64,000 bases of DNA from Paraburkholderia madseniana (GTDB taxonomy: Bacteria > Pseudomonadota > Gammaproteobacteria > Burkholderiales > Burkholderiaceae), in NCBI RefSeq assembly GCF_009690905.1, contig NZ_VOSW01000010.1, positions 1-64,000 on the forward strand. The letters are read 5' to 3'. Positions 46,990-55,987 of this stretch are shown piece after piece (the stretch's first letter is position 1; the number at the start of each line of letters is the position of its first letter). A program made the position numbers and the translations under genes. The notes beneath the pieces are model-generated. The model ran no database searches. It saw only the letters and a list, made by a program, of their open reading frames with translations, and had not been told where the DNA came from.

Positions 46990-47868
46990 ATGTTTAGAGG
47001 TTTCACCGACGCGTCGATCCACGTCGACGGCATCCAGATCCACGCAATCCGTGGCGGCAACGGCCCGGCCTTACTGCTGCTGCACGGCCATCCGCAGACC
47101 CATGCGATCTGGCATAAGGTTGCGCCCACGCTGGCGCAGTACTTCACGGTCATTGCTGCGGATCTGCGCGGCTACGGCGACAGCGGCAAACCGCAAGGCG
47201 AGCCCGACCACAGCCACTATTCGAAACGCCGCATGGCCGCGGATCAGGTTTCGTTGATGCGCGCCCAGGGCTTCACACAATTTGCCGTGGTCGGCCACGA
47301 CCGGGGTGGACGCGTTGCGGCTCGCATGGCGCTCGATCATCCGCAAGCCGTGACGAAGCTGGTCACGCTGGACGTCGCACCGACACTCGCCATGTACGAG
47401 CAAACGTCGTTCGAGTTTGCGCGCGCTTACTGGCACTGGTTTTTTCTCGTGCGTCCCGCGCCGTTTCCCGAAACGCTGATTCGCGCCGATCCCGATCTCT
47501 ATCTGAAGCAGACCATAGGCGCACGCAGCGCCGGGCTGGCACCGTTCATCGATGCCGCCTATGCCGAGTATTTGCGCTGTCTGTCGGACCCTGCCACCGC
47601 GCACGGCATCTGCGAGGACTACCGCGCGAGCATCACGATCGACCTCGATCACGATCGCGCGTCGCTCGCTGAAGGGCAGAAGATCGAATGCGATTTCCTC
47701 GCGTTGTGGGGCGCGCAGGGCGTCATCGAGCAATGTTTCGAGCCGCTCGCCGAATGGCGTCAGTGGTCGGCGCACGTGAGCGGCGAGGCTTTGCCGTGCG
47801 GCCACTATATTCCCGAGGAAGCGCCCGAGTTGTTACTCGAACGCGTCCTGCCGTTCTTGCAGTCCTAG
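46990..47868 (+). CDS. fluoroacetate/haloacetate dehalogenase-type hydrolase
   Basis: A 292-residue alpha/beta hydrolase. Residues needed by fluoroacetate dehalogenase are all recognisable: nucleophile Asp104 with Arg105 and Arg108 (GHDRGGR), acid Asp128 (TLDVAP), halide-binding His149, Trp150 (YWHW) and Tyr211 (CEDYR), and base His272 (CGHYIPEE). These correspond to D110, R111, R114, D134, H155, W156, Y219 and H280 of the Rhodopseudomonas enzyme with constant offsets. The expected reaction is hydrolysis of a haloacetate to glycolate plus halide. The natural substrate is unproved. The LeuC-like gene starts 17 bp later. Confidence 0.85.
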   Translation: MFRGFTDASIHVDGIQIHAIRGGNGPALLLLHGHPQTHAIWHKVAPTLAQYFTVIAADLRGYGDSGKPQGEPDHSHYSKRRMAADQVSLMRAQGFTQFAVVGHDRGGRVAARMALDHPQAVTKLVTLDVAPTLAMYEQTSFEFARAYWHWFFLVRPAPFPETLIRADPDLYLKQTIGARSAGLAPFIDAAYAEYLRCLSDPATAHGICEDYRASITIDLDHDRASLAEGQKIECDFLALWGAQGVIEQCFEPLAEWRQWSAHVSGEALPCGHYIPEEAPELLLERVLPFLQS

Positions 47869-47885
47869 TCGCCGGTCGGCCCATC

Positions 47886-49304
47886 ATGTCAAAACGAACC
47901 CTTTACCAGAAGCTCGTCGATTCGCACGTCGTCACGCGTATCGACGAACAAAACGTGCTGCTGTATGTCGATCTGCATCTGATGAACGAATACACCAGTC
48001 CACAGGCGTTCAGCGTGCTCGCGGCGAAAGCGCGGCCCGTGCGTCGTCCGCGGCAGCAGTTGGCGGTGGTCAGCCACATCATTCCAACGCATGCGGAGTC
48101 GCCGCGCGTGATTCGCGATGCCGCTTCCCTGTTGCAGGCGAATAATCTCGCACGCAACTGCGAGCAGGCCGGTATCGAACTGCATGCGGCGAATGATCCC
48201 CTGCAAGGCATCGAACATATCGTCGCGCCAGAACGCGGTTTGATTCGCCCAGGCATGGTCGTGCTATGCGGCGATAGTCACACGACTACGTACGGTGCGC
48301 TCGGTGCATTGGGCTTCGGCATCGGCACCTCGGAGGTCGAGCACGTGCTTGCCACGCAAACACTGGTCTATCGCGTCGCGCAAACCATGCGTATCACGAT
48401 CGACGGGACGTTGCCCTACGGCACATCGTCGAAGGATGTGATTCTGTGGATCATCAGCCGCATCGGCGCACAGGGCGCGCGTGGTTATGCGGTGGAGTTC
48501 GCAGGATCGACGATCGCGTCGCTGTCCGCGGAAGCGCGCATGACCTTATGCAACATGACCGTGGAAGCCGGCGCGCGAGCGGCATTGATCGCACCCGACG
48601 CGACCACGTTCGACTATGTCCGCGCGCATGCAACATCACTGGACGATGCCGCATGGGCTGCTGCCATGAACGACTGGCGCGAACTGAAATCGGACGCCGG
48701 TGCGAGTTTCGATGCCGAACATCATTTCGAGGCACACGATATCGCGCCGTTCGTCACATGGGGCACGAGCCCCGATCAGGCGATCGCAGTCGATCAGCGC
48801 ATTCCCAGTGCGGCTGCGCAAAAAACACCGGAGGCTGCCGCCGCACTGCGTCGCGCGCTCGACTATATCGGGCTCGATGCGGACCAGCCGATTGCGGGCA
48901 CGCCGATCGATCGCGTGTTCATCGGCTCGTGCACCAATGGACGTATCGAAGATCTGCGCGTGGTCGCTGCGATTGTGCGAGGGCGCCACGTCGCGCAAGG
49001 GGTGCGCGCGATGGTCGTGCCGGGCTCGGGCAGTGTGCGCCGCCAGGCCGAGGCCGAGGGCATTGCGGCGCTGCTGCGCGATGCCGGTTTCGAATGGCGT
49101 GAGCCGGGCTGTTCGATGTGTCTCGCGATGAACGACGACTTTCTCGCGGTAGGCGAGCGCTGCGCATCCACGACCAACCGCAACTTCGAAGGACGTCAGG
49201 GGCGCGGCAGCCGCACCCATCTGATGAGCCCGGCGATGGCCGCTGCCGCTGCACTCACCGGGCGCATCACCGACGTCCGCACGCTGGAGACGCAATCATG
49301 CTGA
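47886..49304 (+). CDS. LeuC-like large subunit of aconitase-superfamily hydro-lyase
   Basis: A 472-residue large subunit with the 4Fe-4S ligands in GSCTNGR and CSMC (CxxC), SHTTTYGALGALGFG, and overall LeuC layout. Together with the small subunit it forms a two-subunit dehydratase of the isopropylmalate isomerase / methylaconitase / maleate hydratase type. Position beside a dehalogenase and DctA, and no leuA or leuB nearby, argue for a paralog with another 2- or 3-hydroxy-dicarboxylate substrate. Its end overlaps the small-subunit start by seven bases. Confidence 0.85.
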   Translation: MSKRTLYQKLVDSHVVTRIDEQNVLLYVDLHLMNEYTSPQAFSVLAAKARPVRRPRQQLAVVSHIIPTHAESPRVIRDAASLLQANNLARNCEQAGIELHAANDPLQGIEHIVAPERGLIRPGMVVLCGDSHTTTYGALGALGFGIGTSEVEHVLATQTLVYRVAQTMRITIDGTLPYGTSSKDVILWIISRIGAQGARGYAVEFAGSTIASLSAEARMTLCNMTVEAGARAALIAPDATTFDYVRAHATSLDDAAWAAAMNDWRELKSDAGASFDAEHHFEAHDIAPFVTWGTSPDQAIAVDQRIPSAAAQKTPEAAAALRRALDYIGLDADQPIAGTPIDRVFIGSCTNGRIEDLRVVAAIVRGRHVAQGVRAMVVPGSGSVRRQAEAEGIAALLRDAGFEWREPGCSMCLAMNDDFLAVGERCASTTNRNFEGRQGRGSRTHLMSPAMAAAAALTGRITDVRTLETQSC

Positions 49305-49915
49305 CGAGACTCACCGAAATCGACGGAAATGCCGCGCCATTGCCGATCGAAAACCTCGACACCGATCAGATCATGCCGAAGCAGTTTCTTCGCATCATCG
49401 ACAAGACCGGACTGAGCGAGGGCTTGCTGTATGACTTGCGTTTCGATGCAGAAGGCGAGCCGCGCCCGGATTGCGTGTTGAATCAGACGGCGTATCGCGG
49501 CGCACGCATCCTGATTGGGGGATCGAATTTCGGCTGCGGCTCGAGTCGTGAACATGCTGTGTGGGGGCTGCAGCAATTCGGTTTCGAAGCCGTGATCGCG
49601 CCGAGTTTCGCAGAGATTTTCTATTCGAACGCGATGAATAACCGCTTGCTGCTGGTGCAGCTGGATCGCGAAGCAGTCGACGTTCTAATGCAAGACGCGG
49701 CGACACATCCGGCTGCACGATTGCATATCGACATCGAGCAGCAGACGGTGACGACGGTCACCGGCCGCACGTTTACGTTCCCGCTCGGCGCGCGTCACAA
49801 ACAGATGGTGATCGAGGGCATGGACACCATCGATCTCACGCTCGCTTCACTCCCCGCGATTGACGCGTTCGAGAGTACCCATTTCGAACGGCATCCCTGG
49901 GCCGCCGTGCTGTAA
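49298..49915 (+). CDS. LeuD-like small subunit of hydro-lyase
   Basis: A 205-residue swivel-domain protein with IENLDTDQIMPKQFL and SNFGCGSSREHAVWGL, the hallmark LeuD motifs. It partners the LeuC-like subunit. The ATG sits within the last codons of the large-subunit gene, indicating coupled translation. Same substrate uncertainty as its partner. Confidence 0.87.
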   Translation: MLTRLTEIDGNAAPLPIENLDTDQIMPKQFLRIIDKTGLSEGLLYDLRFDAEGEPRPDCVLNQTAYRGARILIGGSNFGCGSSREHAVWGLQQFGFEAVIAPSFAEIFYSNAMNNRLLLVQLDREAVDVLMQDAATHPAARLHIDIEQQTVTTVTGRTFTFPLGARHKQMVIEGMDTIDLTLASLPAIDAFESTHFERHPWAAVL

Positions 49916-50017
49916 ATCCCCTGGCGGCACTTGCGCCGCCTTTCAACCGAAACGCGTGTGACCGATTCCCCGGCAGAAGGGAAGGGACGCGCTTTGCCTT
50001 TTAAAAACGGAGGAGAC

Positions 50018-51361
50018 ATGAAGCGCAAACCGCTTTATAAGGTGCTGTACGTGCAGGTGATCGTGGCGATCGTTGTCGGTGTGATCGTGGGCCATTTCCT
50101 GCCGGCGGACGCGGTGGCGATGAAGCCGCTCGGCGACGCTTTCATCAAACTCGTTCGCATGATCATCAGCCCCGTGATCTTCTGCACCGTCGTGACCGGC
50201 ATCGCCAGCATGCACGACATGCGCAAGGTCGGCCGCGTGGGTGGCAAAGCACTGCTGTATTTCGAAGTGGTGTCGACGCTCGCGCTCGCCATCGGTTTGC
50301 TGGCCGCGCACGTGCTGAAACCCGGGGTGGGCTTTAACGTCGATCCCACTACACTCGACGCAGGCGCAATATCCAGTTACGCCGCACAAGCCGCGCACGG
50401 TGGGGGGCTGGCGGGTTTCTTCATGCACATCATCCCGGAGACGTTCGTCGGCGCGTTCACGCAGGGCGATATTCTGCCGGTGCTCCTGATTGCCATGTTG
50501 TTCGGCACGGCGCTCGCGGTGATGGGCGAACCAGCGAAACCCGTCATCGGTTTGATCGAACTGCTGTCGAAAACTTTCTTCCGTATCGTGCGCATGATTA
50601 CGAGCCTCGCGCCAATCGGCGCGTTCGGCGCCATCGCGTTCACGATCGGCAAATATGGCATCGTCTCCTTGCTGCCGATGATGAAACTGATCGGTACGTT
50701 CTATCTGAACGCATTCCTGTTCGTCTCGTGCGGACTCGGCCTGATTGCACGGGCATGCGGTTTCAGCTTGTGGCGCTTCGTCGTGTACATCAAGGACGAG
50801 CTGCTGATCGTGCTCGGCACGTCGACATCCGAAGCAGCGTTGCCGCAGTTGATGGAGAAGCTCGAACGGCTCGGGTGCTCACGCGGGATCGTCGGGCTGG
50901 TCGTGCCGACGGGCTACTCGTTCAACCTCGACGGCACCAATATCTACATGACGCTCGCGGTGCTATTTCTCGCCCAGGCCACGAATACCCATTTGACGAT
51001 TGCTCAGGAGATCACGTTGCTGGCGGTGACGATGCTGACGTCGAAAGGTTCGACCGGCGTTACAGGGGCCGGCTTTATCACGCTGGCCGCGAGTCTTTCG
51101 GTCGTGCCGACCGTGCCGGTGACGGCGATGGTGCTGATTCTCGGCATCGACCGTTTCATGTCCGAGTGCCGCGCGCTGACCAATACGATGGGCAACGGTG
51201 TGGCATCGATCGTGATTGCGGCGTGGGAGAAGGAGCTAGATCGCGACAAGCTGAAGGTGGCGTTGGCGAGACCTGTTGTCACGTCCGGCACGGTTGCGGC
51301 AGAGGAGGGCGAGGCCGTCGTGGGTCGCCTGCCCGAACGTGAAACGCAACGCTCGATGTGA
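50018..51361 (+). CDS. dctA: C4-dicarboxylate transporter DctA
   Basis: A 447-residue sodium/proton-dicarboxylate symporter with the family motifs [33 protein letters not shown] and [16 protein letters not shown] (hairpin and substrate-binding region). It imports succinate, fumarate, malate or aspartate. GGAGGAGAC precedes the ATG. It lies 102 bp after the LeuD-like gene and may supply or remove the dicarboxylate of that enzyme. Confidence 0.94.
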   Translation: MKRKPLYKVLYVQVIVAIVVGVIVGHFLPADAVAMKPLGDAFIKLVRMIISPVIFCTVVTGIASMHDMRKVGRVGGKALLYFEVVSTLALAIGLLAAHVLKPGVGFNVDPTTLDAGAISSYAAQAAHGGGLAGFFMHIIPETFVGAFTQGDILPVLLIAMLFGTALAVMGEPAKPVIGLIELLSKTFFRIVRMITSLAPIGAFGAIAFTIGKYGIVSLLPMMKLIGTFYLNAFLFVSCGLGLIARACGFSLWRFVVYIKDELLIVLGTSTSEAALPQLMEKLERLGCSRGIVGLVVPTGYSFNLDGTNIYMTLAVLFLAQATNTHLTIAQEITLLAVTMLTSKGSTGVTGAGFITLAASLSVVPTVPVTAMVLILGIDRFMSECRALTNTMGNGVASIVIAAWEKELDRDKLKVALARPVVTSGTVAAEEGEAVVGRLPERETQRSM

Positions 51362-51382
51362 CTGCGCCGCCGTGATCGCCTC

Positions 51383-51517
51383 ATGTCCATGCAACAACCC
51401 GCGGCGTGAACTCAGGCCAAGCTTCGCGAATGCGCGCTTGGCGTAAGTTTCAACCGTCGATTCCTTGACACCCATCGCCTCTGCGATCGACAGCGTCGTC
51501 ATCCCCTTGACGAAGGC
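51383..51517 (-). pseudogene. C-terminal fragment of a LuxR-family regulator
   Basis: About 45 codons (AFVKGMTTLSIAEAMGVKES, then TVETYAKRAFAKLGLSSRR) make a clean LuxR-type recognition helix region. The upstream part of the gene is missing and no start signal lies before it. The frame then runs on into the 3' end of dctA on the other strand. It is a remnant left by deletion. The rest of 51362-51662 shows nothing else. Confidence 0.6.
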
Positions 51518-51662
51518 CGAGCCACACGTAGTGCGGAGTGGGAGCTGATGAGTCCTTTGTCACTAACGCTGAATGTGCGAGAGCACGGATTCCAGATGCA
51601 CCACTACCCGTAGCAGACCACGGGACCCGCTTAGCATTAGCGGTTTGAGCCGCTTTCTCTTG

Positions 51663-51792
51663 CTTACTTCTCTTTGCGGCGGCAAAGAGAAGTAAGTGCC
51701 GCCCCGCACAGGGGCAACGCTAATAGACCACTAACAAAACAAGGAAAGGCCAACGCCCCAAGAACACAGACAAAAAGCGCCGCGCAGGCAAA
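51663..51792 (+). repeat. dispersed intergenic repeat, copy 2, with 15-bp inverted repeat
   Basis: CTTACTTCTCTTTGC - GGCG - GCAAAGAGAAGTAAG is a perfect 15-bp inverted repeat (51663-51696), followed by the 90-bp block shared with 90-180. In this copy the hairpin and the shared block are together, suggesting the complete form of a mobile or regulatory intergenic element. The remaining bases up to the next gene hold no feature that I can support. Confidence 0.8.
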
Positions 51793-51888
51793 CAGAAGAA
51801 GAAAAGACCTACACCACAGCACCCGCAACCGCGGCCGACCTCACATGCTACGATGCTCCGTCCATCGCACAAAACATCGGAGACATAG

Positions 51889-52269
51889 ATGCATCCAGAG
51901 AGCGCCGCCCGTTTCGACGAACAGTTCGCGCCTCGCATCGCCGAGGCAATCGCCGCATGTTTCGCTACCACCGTGCATACTGAAGTGCTCCCATACGGCG
52001 GCCACGGCCACCCCACCCGCGTGCGAATCCACGCAACACCGATCGAAGACCTGCGCCACTACGCACATCCGTTGAATCTGTTTCTAACCTGGGACAGCGA
52101 CGAGATCGAACGACTAATGGGTGCGGAAGGGCCAGCGCGCTTCGCCGGCTATCTGGCCGCGTTACCACGCAAGCTCGAAGCCTGGCGCCACGTCCGCGAA
52201 CTGGATTTCGTCTCGCACACCCAGGCCGAGCCGACGGTATTGCTCGGCGGCCTCGACTTCGAGTCTTAA
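51889..52269 (+). CDS. conserved hypothetical protein, unknown
   Basis: A 126-residue soluble, His-rich acidic protein (HGHPTRVRIHATP; VLLGGLDFES at the end) without signal peptide or membrane helix. A weak GGAG lies ten bases before the ATG. Composition and codon use are normal for the genome, so it is likely real. I recall similar small Burkholderia-only proteins but cannot name the family with certainty. Confidence 0.7.
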   Translation: MHPESAARFDEQFAPRIAEAIAACFATTVHTEVLPYGGHGHPTRVRIHATPIEDLRHYAHPLNLFLTWDSDEIERLMGAEGPARFAGYLAALPRKLEAWRHVRELDFVSHTQAEPTVLLGGLDFES

Positions 52270-52277
52270 CTAAGAAG

Positions 52278-52308
52278 CCGCCGCACCGATCAAACCGCCG
52301 CACCGATC
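52278..52308 (-). repeat. 14-bp direct repeat at end of chemoreceptor gene
   Basis: CCGCCGCACCGATC occurs twice, 3 bp apart. The right copy and the gap encode the last residues (RIGAAV) and the left copy overlaps the stop region. It is probably a small duplication. Confidence 0.5.
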
Positions 52309-53870
52309 CGAAAGAAACTCACACTTTGCACCAACCCTGAAGCCTTACTCTGCACCGCATCGGCCGCAGCCGCCGCCTGCTCCACCAAAGCCGCATTGCT
52401 CTGCGTCGCCTGATCCATCTGCGTGACCGCATCGTTTACTTCCGCAATACCTGCCGCCTGATCGACACTGGCCGTCGCGATCGCCTCGACGATACGCGTC
52501 ACGCTGCCCGCGCTTTGCACCACGCCGTCCATCGTATTGCTTGCGTGATTGATCAACTGCGTACCGGCGTCGATCGTAGCTACCGACTCACGAATCAGCG
52601 CCTTGATCTCGCGCGCAGCATCGGCCGAGCGTTGCGCGAGGCTGCGCACTTCGCTCGCGACGACGGCGAAGCCGCGCCCCTGCGTGCCGGCACGCGCCGC
52701 TTCAACCGCGGCGTTGAGCGCCAGAATATTGGTCTGCGCGGCGATCGCTTCAACCACCGCGATGATATCGACGATCCGCTTGGACGCCGCGTCGATCTGG
52801 CCCATGGTGCGCACGGCATCGGTCATCACAACACCGCCGTCGCGCGCCGCTTGCGCCGCGGTCCGCGCGAGCGTGGTGGCCTCGCGTGCGTTACTGGCGT
52901 TGCGCTGAACCGAGTCGGTGAAATGCTGCATCGACGCGGCGGTTTCTTCGAGCGAGGCGGCCTGTTGTTCCGTGCGCGCCGACAGGTCGAGGTTGCCGGC
53001 GGCGATCTCCTGGGTCGCTGAGGAAATCGTGTGCGCGCCTTCACGAATCTCGCTGACGATGTGCCGCAGGCGTTGATTCATTTCGTTGAGCGCGACCAGC
53101 AACTGACCGGTTTCGTCGCGGCTCACGACGGTGACATCCGCGCGCAGATCGCCTGCCGCAACCGCTTGCGCGACACCCACTGCCTGCCTGACCGGCAACG
53201 TAATGCTGCGGCTCAGGAACCAGACCGCGAACGCGCCTACGCCGAGCGAGCCGATCACGACCGACAGCAGCAGCACGCAGGCGAGCGTGTATGCGTGTTC
53301 CGCGGCTTCGCCCGTGCGCACGTTGGAGTCTTGCGCCTGCTGCATCACCATAGCGACGATTTCGTCGATAGCGGCGGTCGGCGCCCGGTCGATGCCTTTG
53401 ACCAGACCGTCGACGACGTGCGCCGTATTCGGATCGGCCGCGTCGTAATGCTTGAGCGCGTCGAGGTAACGGTCCTGCAACGAGGCGTGCGTGGCGAGCG
53501 CCTTGTCGACCCCGTCGACGTTGGCGCCCAATGCACTCAGTTGATCCTTCAGTCGTAGCAAGGCCGCGTGCGTCGTGCCGCTTTCCTTGCTGAAGGCGTC
53601 ACGGTACTTGGCGAACGCAGCCGGGTCCGCGCCGCGCAGCAACAGGTCCTTCCATTCCTGCACCTGCTTCTTGAATTCGATCTGCGCGACGCGCGCAGTG
53701 TCCGCGGCTTGCGCGTATTGGCCGAGCGTTTGCGCGGACTGGATTTGCAGCGCATGCGTATTCGACAACGCATGCCACCCTTCCAGACCCACTACCATTG
53801 TCGCGGCGAGCAGCACCGCGCCGAGCAGCGCCAACTTGACGGCGATCTTCAGATTTCTATAGAGCGTCAC
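52290..53870 (-). CDS. methyl-accepting chemotaxis protein, four-helix-bundle type
   Basis: A 526-residue chemoreceptor with TM1 (about residues 10-32), a helical periplasmic sensor of about 155 residues (Tar-like four-helix bundle), TM2 (about 190-213), HAMP, and the signalling domain with the conserved hairpin tip ([20 protein letters not shown]). The ligand is unknown. A second receptor gene precedes it by 21 bp on the same strand. No che genes are in view. Confidence 0.92.
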   Translation of the reverse strand: MTLYRNLKIAVKLALLGAVLLAATMVVGLEGWHALSNTHALQIQSAQTLGQYAQAADTARVAQIEFKKQVQEWKDLLLRGADPAAFAKYRDAFSKESGTTHAALLRLKDQLSALGANVDGVDKALATHASLQDRYLDALKHYDAADPNTAHVVDGLVKGIDRAPTAAIDEIVAMVMQQAQDSNVRTGEAAEHAYTLACVLLLSVVIGSLGVGAFAVWFLSRSITLPVRQAVGVAQAVAAGDLRADVTVVSRDETGQLLVALNEMNQRLRHIVSEIREGAHTISSATQEIAAGNLDLSARTEQQAASLEETAASMQHFTDSVQRNASNAREATTLARTAAQAARDGGVVMTDAVRTMGQIDAASKRIVDIIAVVEAIAAQTNILALNAAVEAARAGTQGRGFAVVASEVRSLAQRSADAAREIKALIRESVATIDAGTQLINHASNTMDGVVQSAGSVTRIVEAIATASVDQAAGIAEVNDAVTQMDQATQSNAALVEQAAAAADAVQSKASGLVQSVSFFRIGAAV

Positions 53871-53891
53871 GAGGATTTCCTTTGGCAGACC

Positions 53892-55691
53892 TTAGTCCAG
53901 CTTGAATTGCGTCACGGCACTGGCAAGACTCACGGCCTGGCTTTGCAACGCGGCAGCGGCGGCAGTGGATTCCTCCACCAGCGCGGCGTTCTGCTGAACC
54001 ATTTCATCGAGTTGGCTGACTGCGCGGTTCACTTCCTGAATCCCGCGCGTTTGTTCGTTGGCCGCCTGGGTGATTTCGGAAATGATGGTGGTCACGTTGG
54101 CGACGTTGCTGACGATTTCCGTCATCGTCTCGCCGGCCTGGCGAACCTGGCCCGACCCCGAGGTCACGCTCGCCACGGTTGCTTCGATCAGCGCCTTGAT
54201 TTCCTTCGCGGCCTGCGCGCTGCGTTGCGCGAGGCTGCGCACTTCGCCGGCGACCACCGCGAAACCGCGGCCCTGTTCGCCGGCGCGCGCGGCTTCCACC
54301 GCTGCGTTCAACGCGAGAATGTTGGTCTGGAATGCAATGCCGTCGATCACGCCGATGATGTCCGAGATCTTCACCGAGGCATGTTCGATCTCGCCCATCG
54401 TCGTAATCACTTCGGAGATCACTACGCCACCGCGCGAGGCCACCTGCGATGCGGACACGGCCGTATCGTCGGCCTGCTTCGCGGCGCTCGCCGATTGCGT
54501 AACCGTCGAGGTGATTTCTTCCATCGACGCCGCTGTCTGTTGCAGGCTGGCCGCTGCGGATTCGGTGCGGCCCGACAGATCGACATTGCCCGCGGCGATT
54601 TCATTAGCGGCCACGCGCACCGATTCGCTGGCATCGCGAATCTGGCGCATCACGTGGCTGAGTTTGTCGATGAAGGTGTTGAACGAGCGCGCGATCTGCG
54701 CGACTTCGTCGTGGCCGACGGCTGGCAGACGTTGTGTCAGATCGCCTTCGCCCGAGCCGATCGCGTCCATTGCATCGCGTACTTTCGAGAGGCGCTGGAA
54801 CGACACGGCGGTAACCGCGGCCACGATGGCGGCGGCGATGGCGGCGATCACGATCAAGGCGATCACCGAAGCCGTCAACAGCGATCGCATACCCGCCGTC
54901 GCTTCCGATTTATCGAGTGCGACGACCGCGTACCAGTCGGTACCGGGAATGGCCTCGGCGCGCAGCAGCTTCGTGCTGCCGCTCACGTCGACTTCGACGG
55001 GGTGCTCGGCGCCGAAGAGCGCGGTCAGCTTGTCGCTGGTGAGCGCGGGTGCGAGGTCCGATACCGGCTTCAAAGTCAGCTTGGCATCCGGGTGCGCGAC
55101 GATATGGCCGCTCGCGTCGATCAACATGCCGAAGCTCGCGGGCGTCGGATGAATCGCCTTGACGTTGGCAATCACGCTGTCCATCGCGACGTCGCCGGAC
55201 ACCACGCCTTTCACCACGCCATCGCGTACCACTGGCGCGGCGAACGCGACCACCAGCTTGCCCGTGCCCACATCCACATACGGCGGCGTCACCACCGGCT
55301 TGCCCGCTGCCGCGGCCTGCTTGTACCAGGGGCGGCCGGTCGGATCGTAGTCGGGCGGAATGCCGGTCGGGTCCGAAAACTTCGCGGTCTTGTCCGCGTA
55401 GCCGACGTACACGTTGGTGAACTTGCCGGCTGCGGCGATCTGCTTCAACGCGGCGGACGGATCGGGTTGCAGCACCGCGTCCTGCAGCGAGTTGATCATC
55501 TGACTATTGGAGGCGATCCAATCTTCGATCCCGTCTGCGTGACCGCTTTCGACAGCGTTCAAACTGCTTTCGATCGCATCGGCGTTGTACGAGTTGGCGA
55601 CGACATAGTTGAGAACCGCGTTAGCAGCGAGCGCAACCACAACGATGGCGACGCACAGGGCGACGATGCGCGCGCGAATGGAGGAGAACAT
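53892..55691 (-). CDS. methyl-accepting chemotaxis protein with dCache sensor
   Basis: A 599-residue chemoreceptor with TM1 (about 8-30), a large periplasmic dCache domain (about 35-275), TM2 (about 280-302), HAMP and signalling domain. The membrane-distal pocket shows Y-x4-R-x-W-Y (YDPTGRPWY) as in amino-acid receptors, plus PYVD and SGDVAM. The Asp normally following as WYxD is Gln here (WYKQ). It may therefore bind a ligand other than a standard amino acid. It is the first gene of a two-receptor unit. Confidence 0.92.
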   Translation of the reverse strand: MFSSIRARIVALCVAIVVVALAANAVLNYVVANSYNADAIESSLNAVESGHADGIEDWIASNSQMINSLQDAVLQPDPSAALKQIAAAGKFTNVYVGYADKTAKFSDPTGIPPDYDPTGRPWYKQAAAAGKPVVTPPYVDVGTGKLVVAFAAPVVRDGVVKGVVSGDVAMDSVIANVKAIHPTPASFGMLIDASGHIVAHPDAKLTLKPVSDLAPALTSDKLTALFGAEHPVEVDVSGSTKLLRAEAIPGTDWYAVVALDKSEATAGMRSLLTASVIALIVIAAIAAAIVAAVTAVSFQRLSKVRDAMDAIGSGEGDLTQRLPAVGHDEVAQIARSFNTFIDKLSHVMRQIRDASESVRVAANEIAAGNVDLSGRTESAAASLQQTAASMEEITSTVTQSASAAKQADDTAVSASQVASRGGVVISEVITTMGEIEHASVKISDIIGVIDGIAFQTNILALNAAVEAARAGEQGRGFAVVAGEVRSLAQRSAQAAKEIKALIEATVASVTSGSGQVRQAGETMTEIVSNVANVTTIISEITQAANEQTRGIQEVNRAVSQLDEMVQQNAALVEESTAAAAALQSQAVSLASAVTQFKLD

Positions 55692-55889
55692 GTTGGGAGT
55701 CTTTCGGAGTAAGCAGTGAGCCGTAGTCGGTGAGGCGGGGGCCTCATACGCGGTATACGGCGCCGGCAGTGGGGACTTGAGCGGGTAATGCTTTCAGTTT
55801 CTGACGGCGGCCGGCAACGCCGCTTGTGGCGGCGCGCCGCGATGCTACACACTTTTTCGCGCGATGCGGGTTTTTCAATGGATGCCGAA

Positions 55890-55921
55890 ACAGCGCCCTG
55901 GCATTGAGTTTCGGGCGCTGT
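55890..55921. other. inverted repeat between chemoreceptor and MocR genes
   Basis: ACAGCGCCC and GGGCGCTGT form a 9-bp stem with a 14-base loop, in the 296-bp space upstream of the receptor gene and downstream of the MocR gene. No T tract follows on either strand, so termination is possible only as a weak terminator of the MocR transcript. Nothing else is seen in this space. Confidence 0.4.
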
Positions 55922-55987
55922 ATTCGTATGACGATAACGGTGGGTATGACGCTATGCGAGGCTATATGCCGATGCGCGCAAATGGTC

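Noticed and set aside
47886..49915. Calling the LeuC/LeuD-like pair leucine biosynthesis genes
   Set aside because: No leuA or leuB is nearby and the operon partners are a dehalogenase and DctA. A paralog with a different substrate is more likely.
53568..55712. 714-codon frame opposite the two chemoreceptors
   Set aside because: Spans two genuine genes on the other strand, and its composition is typical of an antisense frame.
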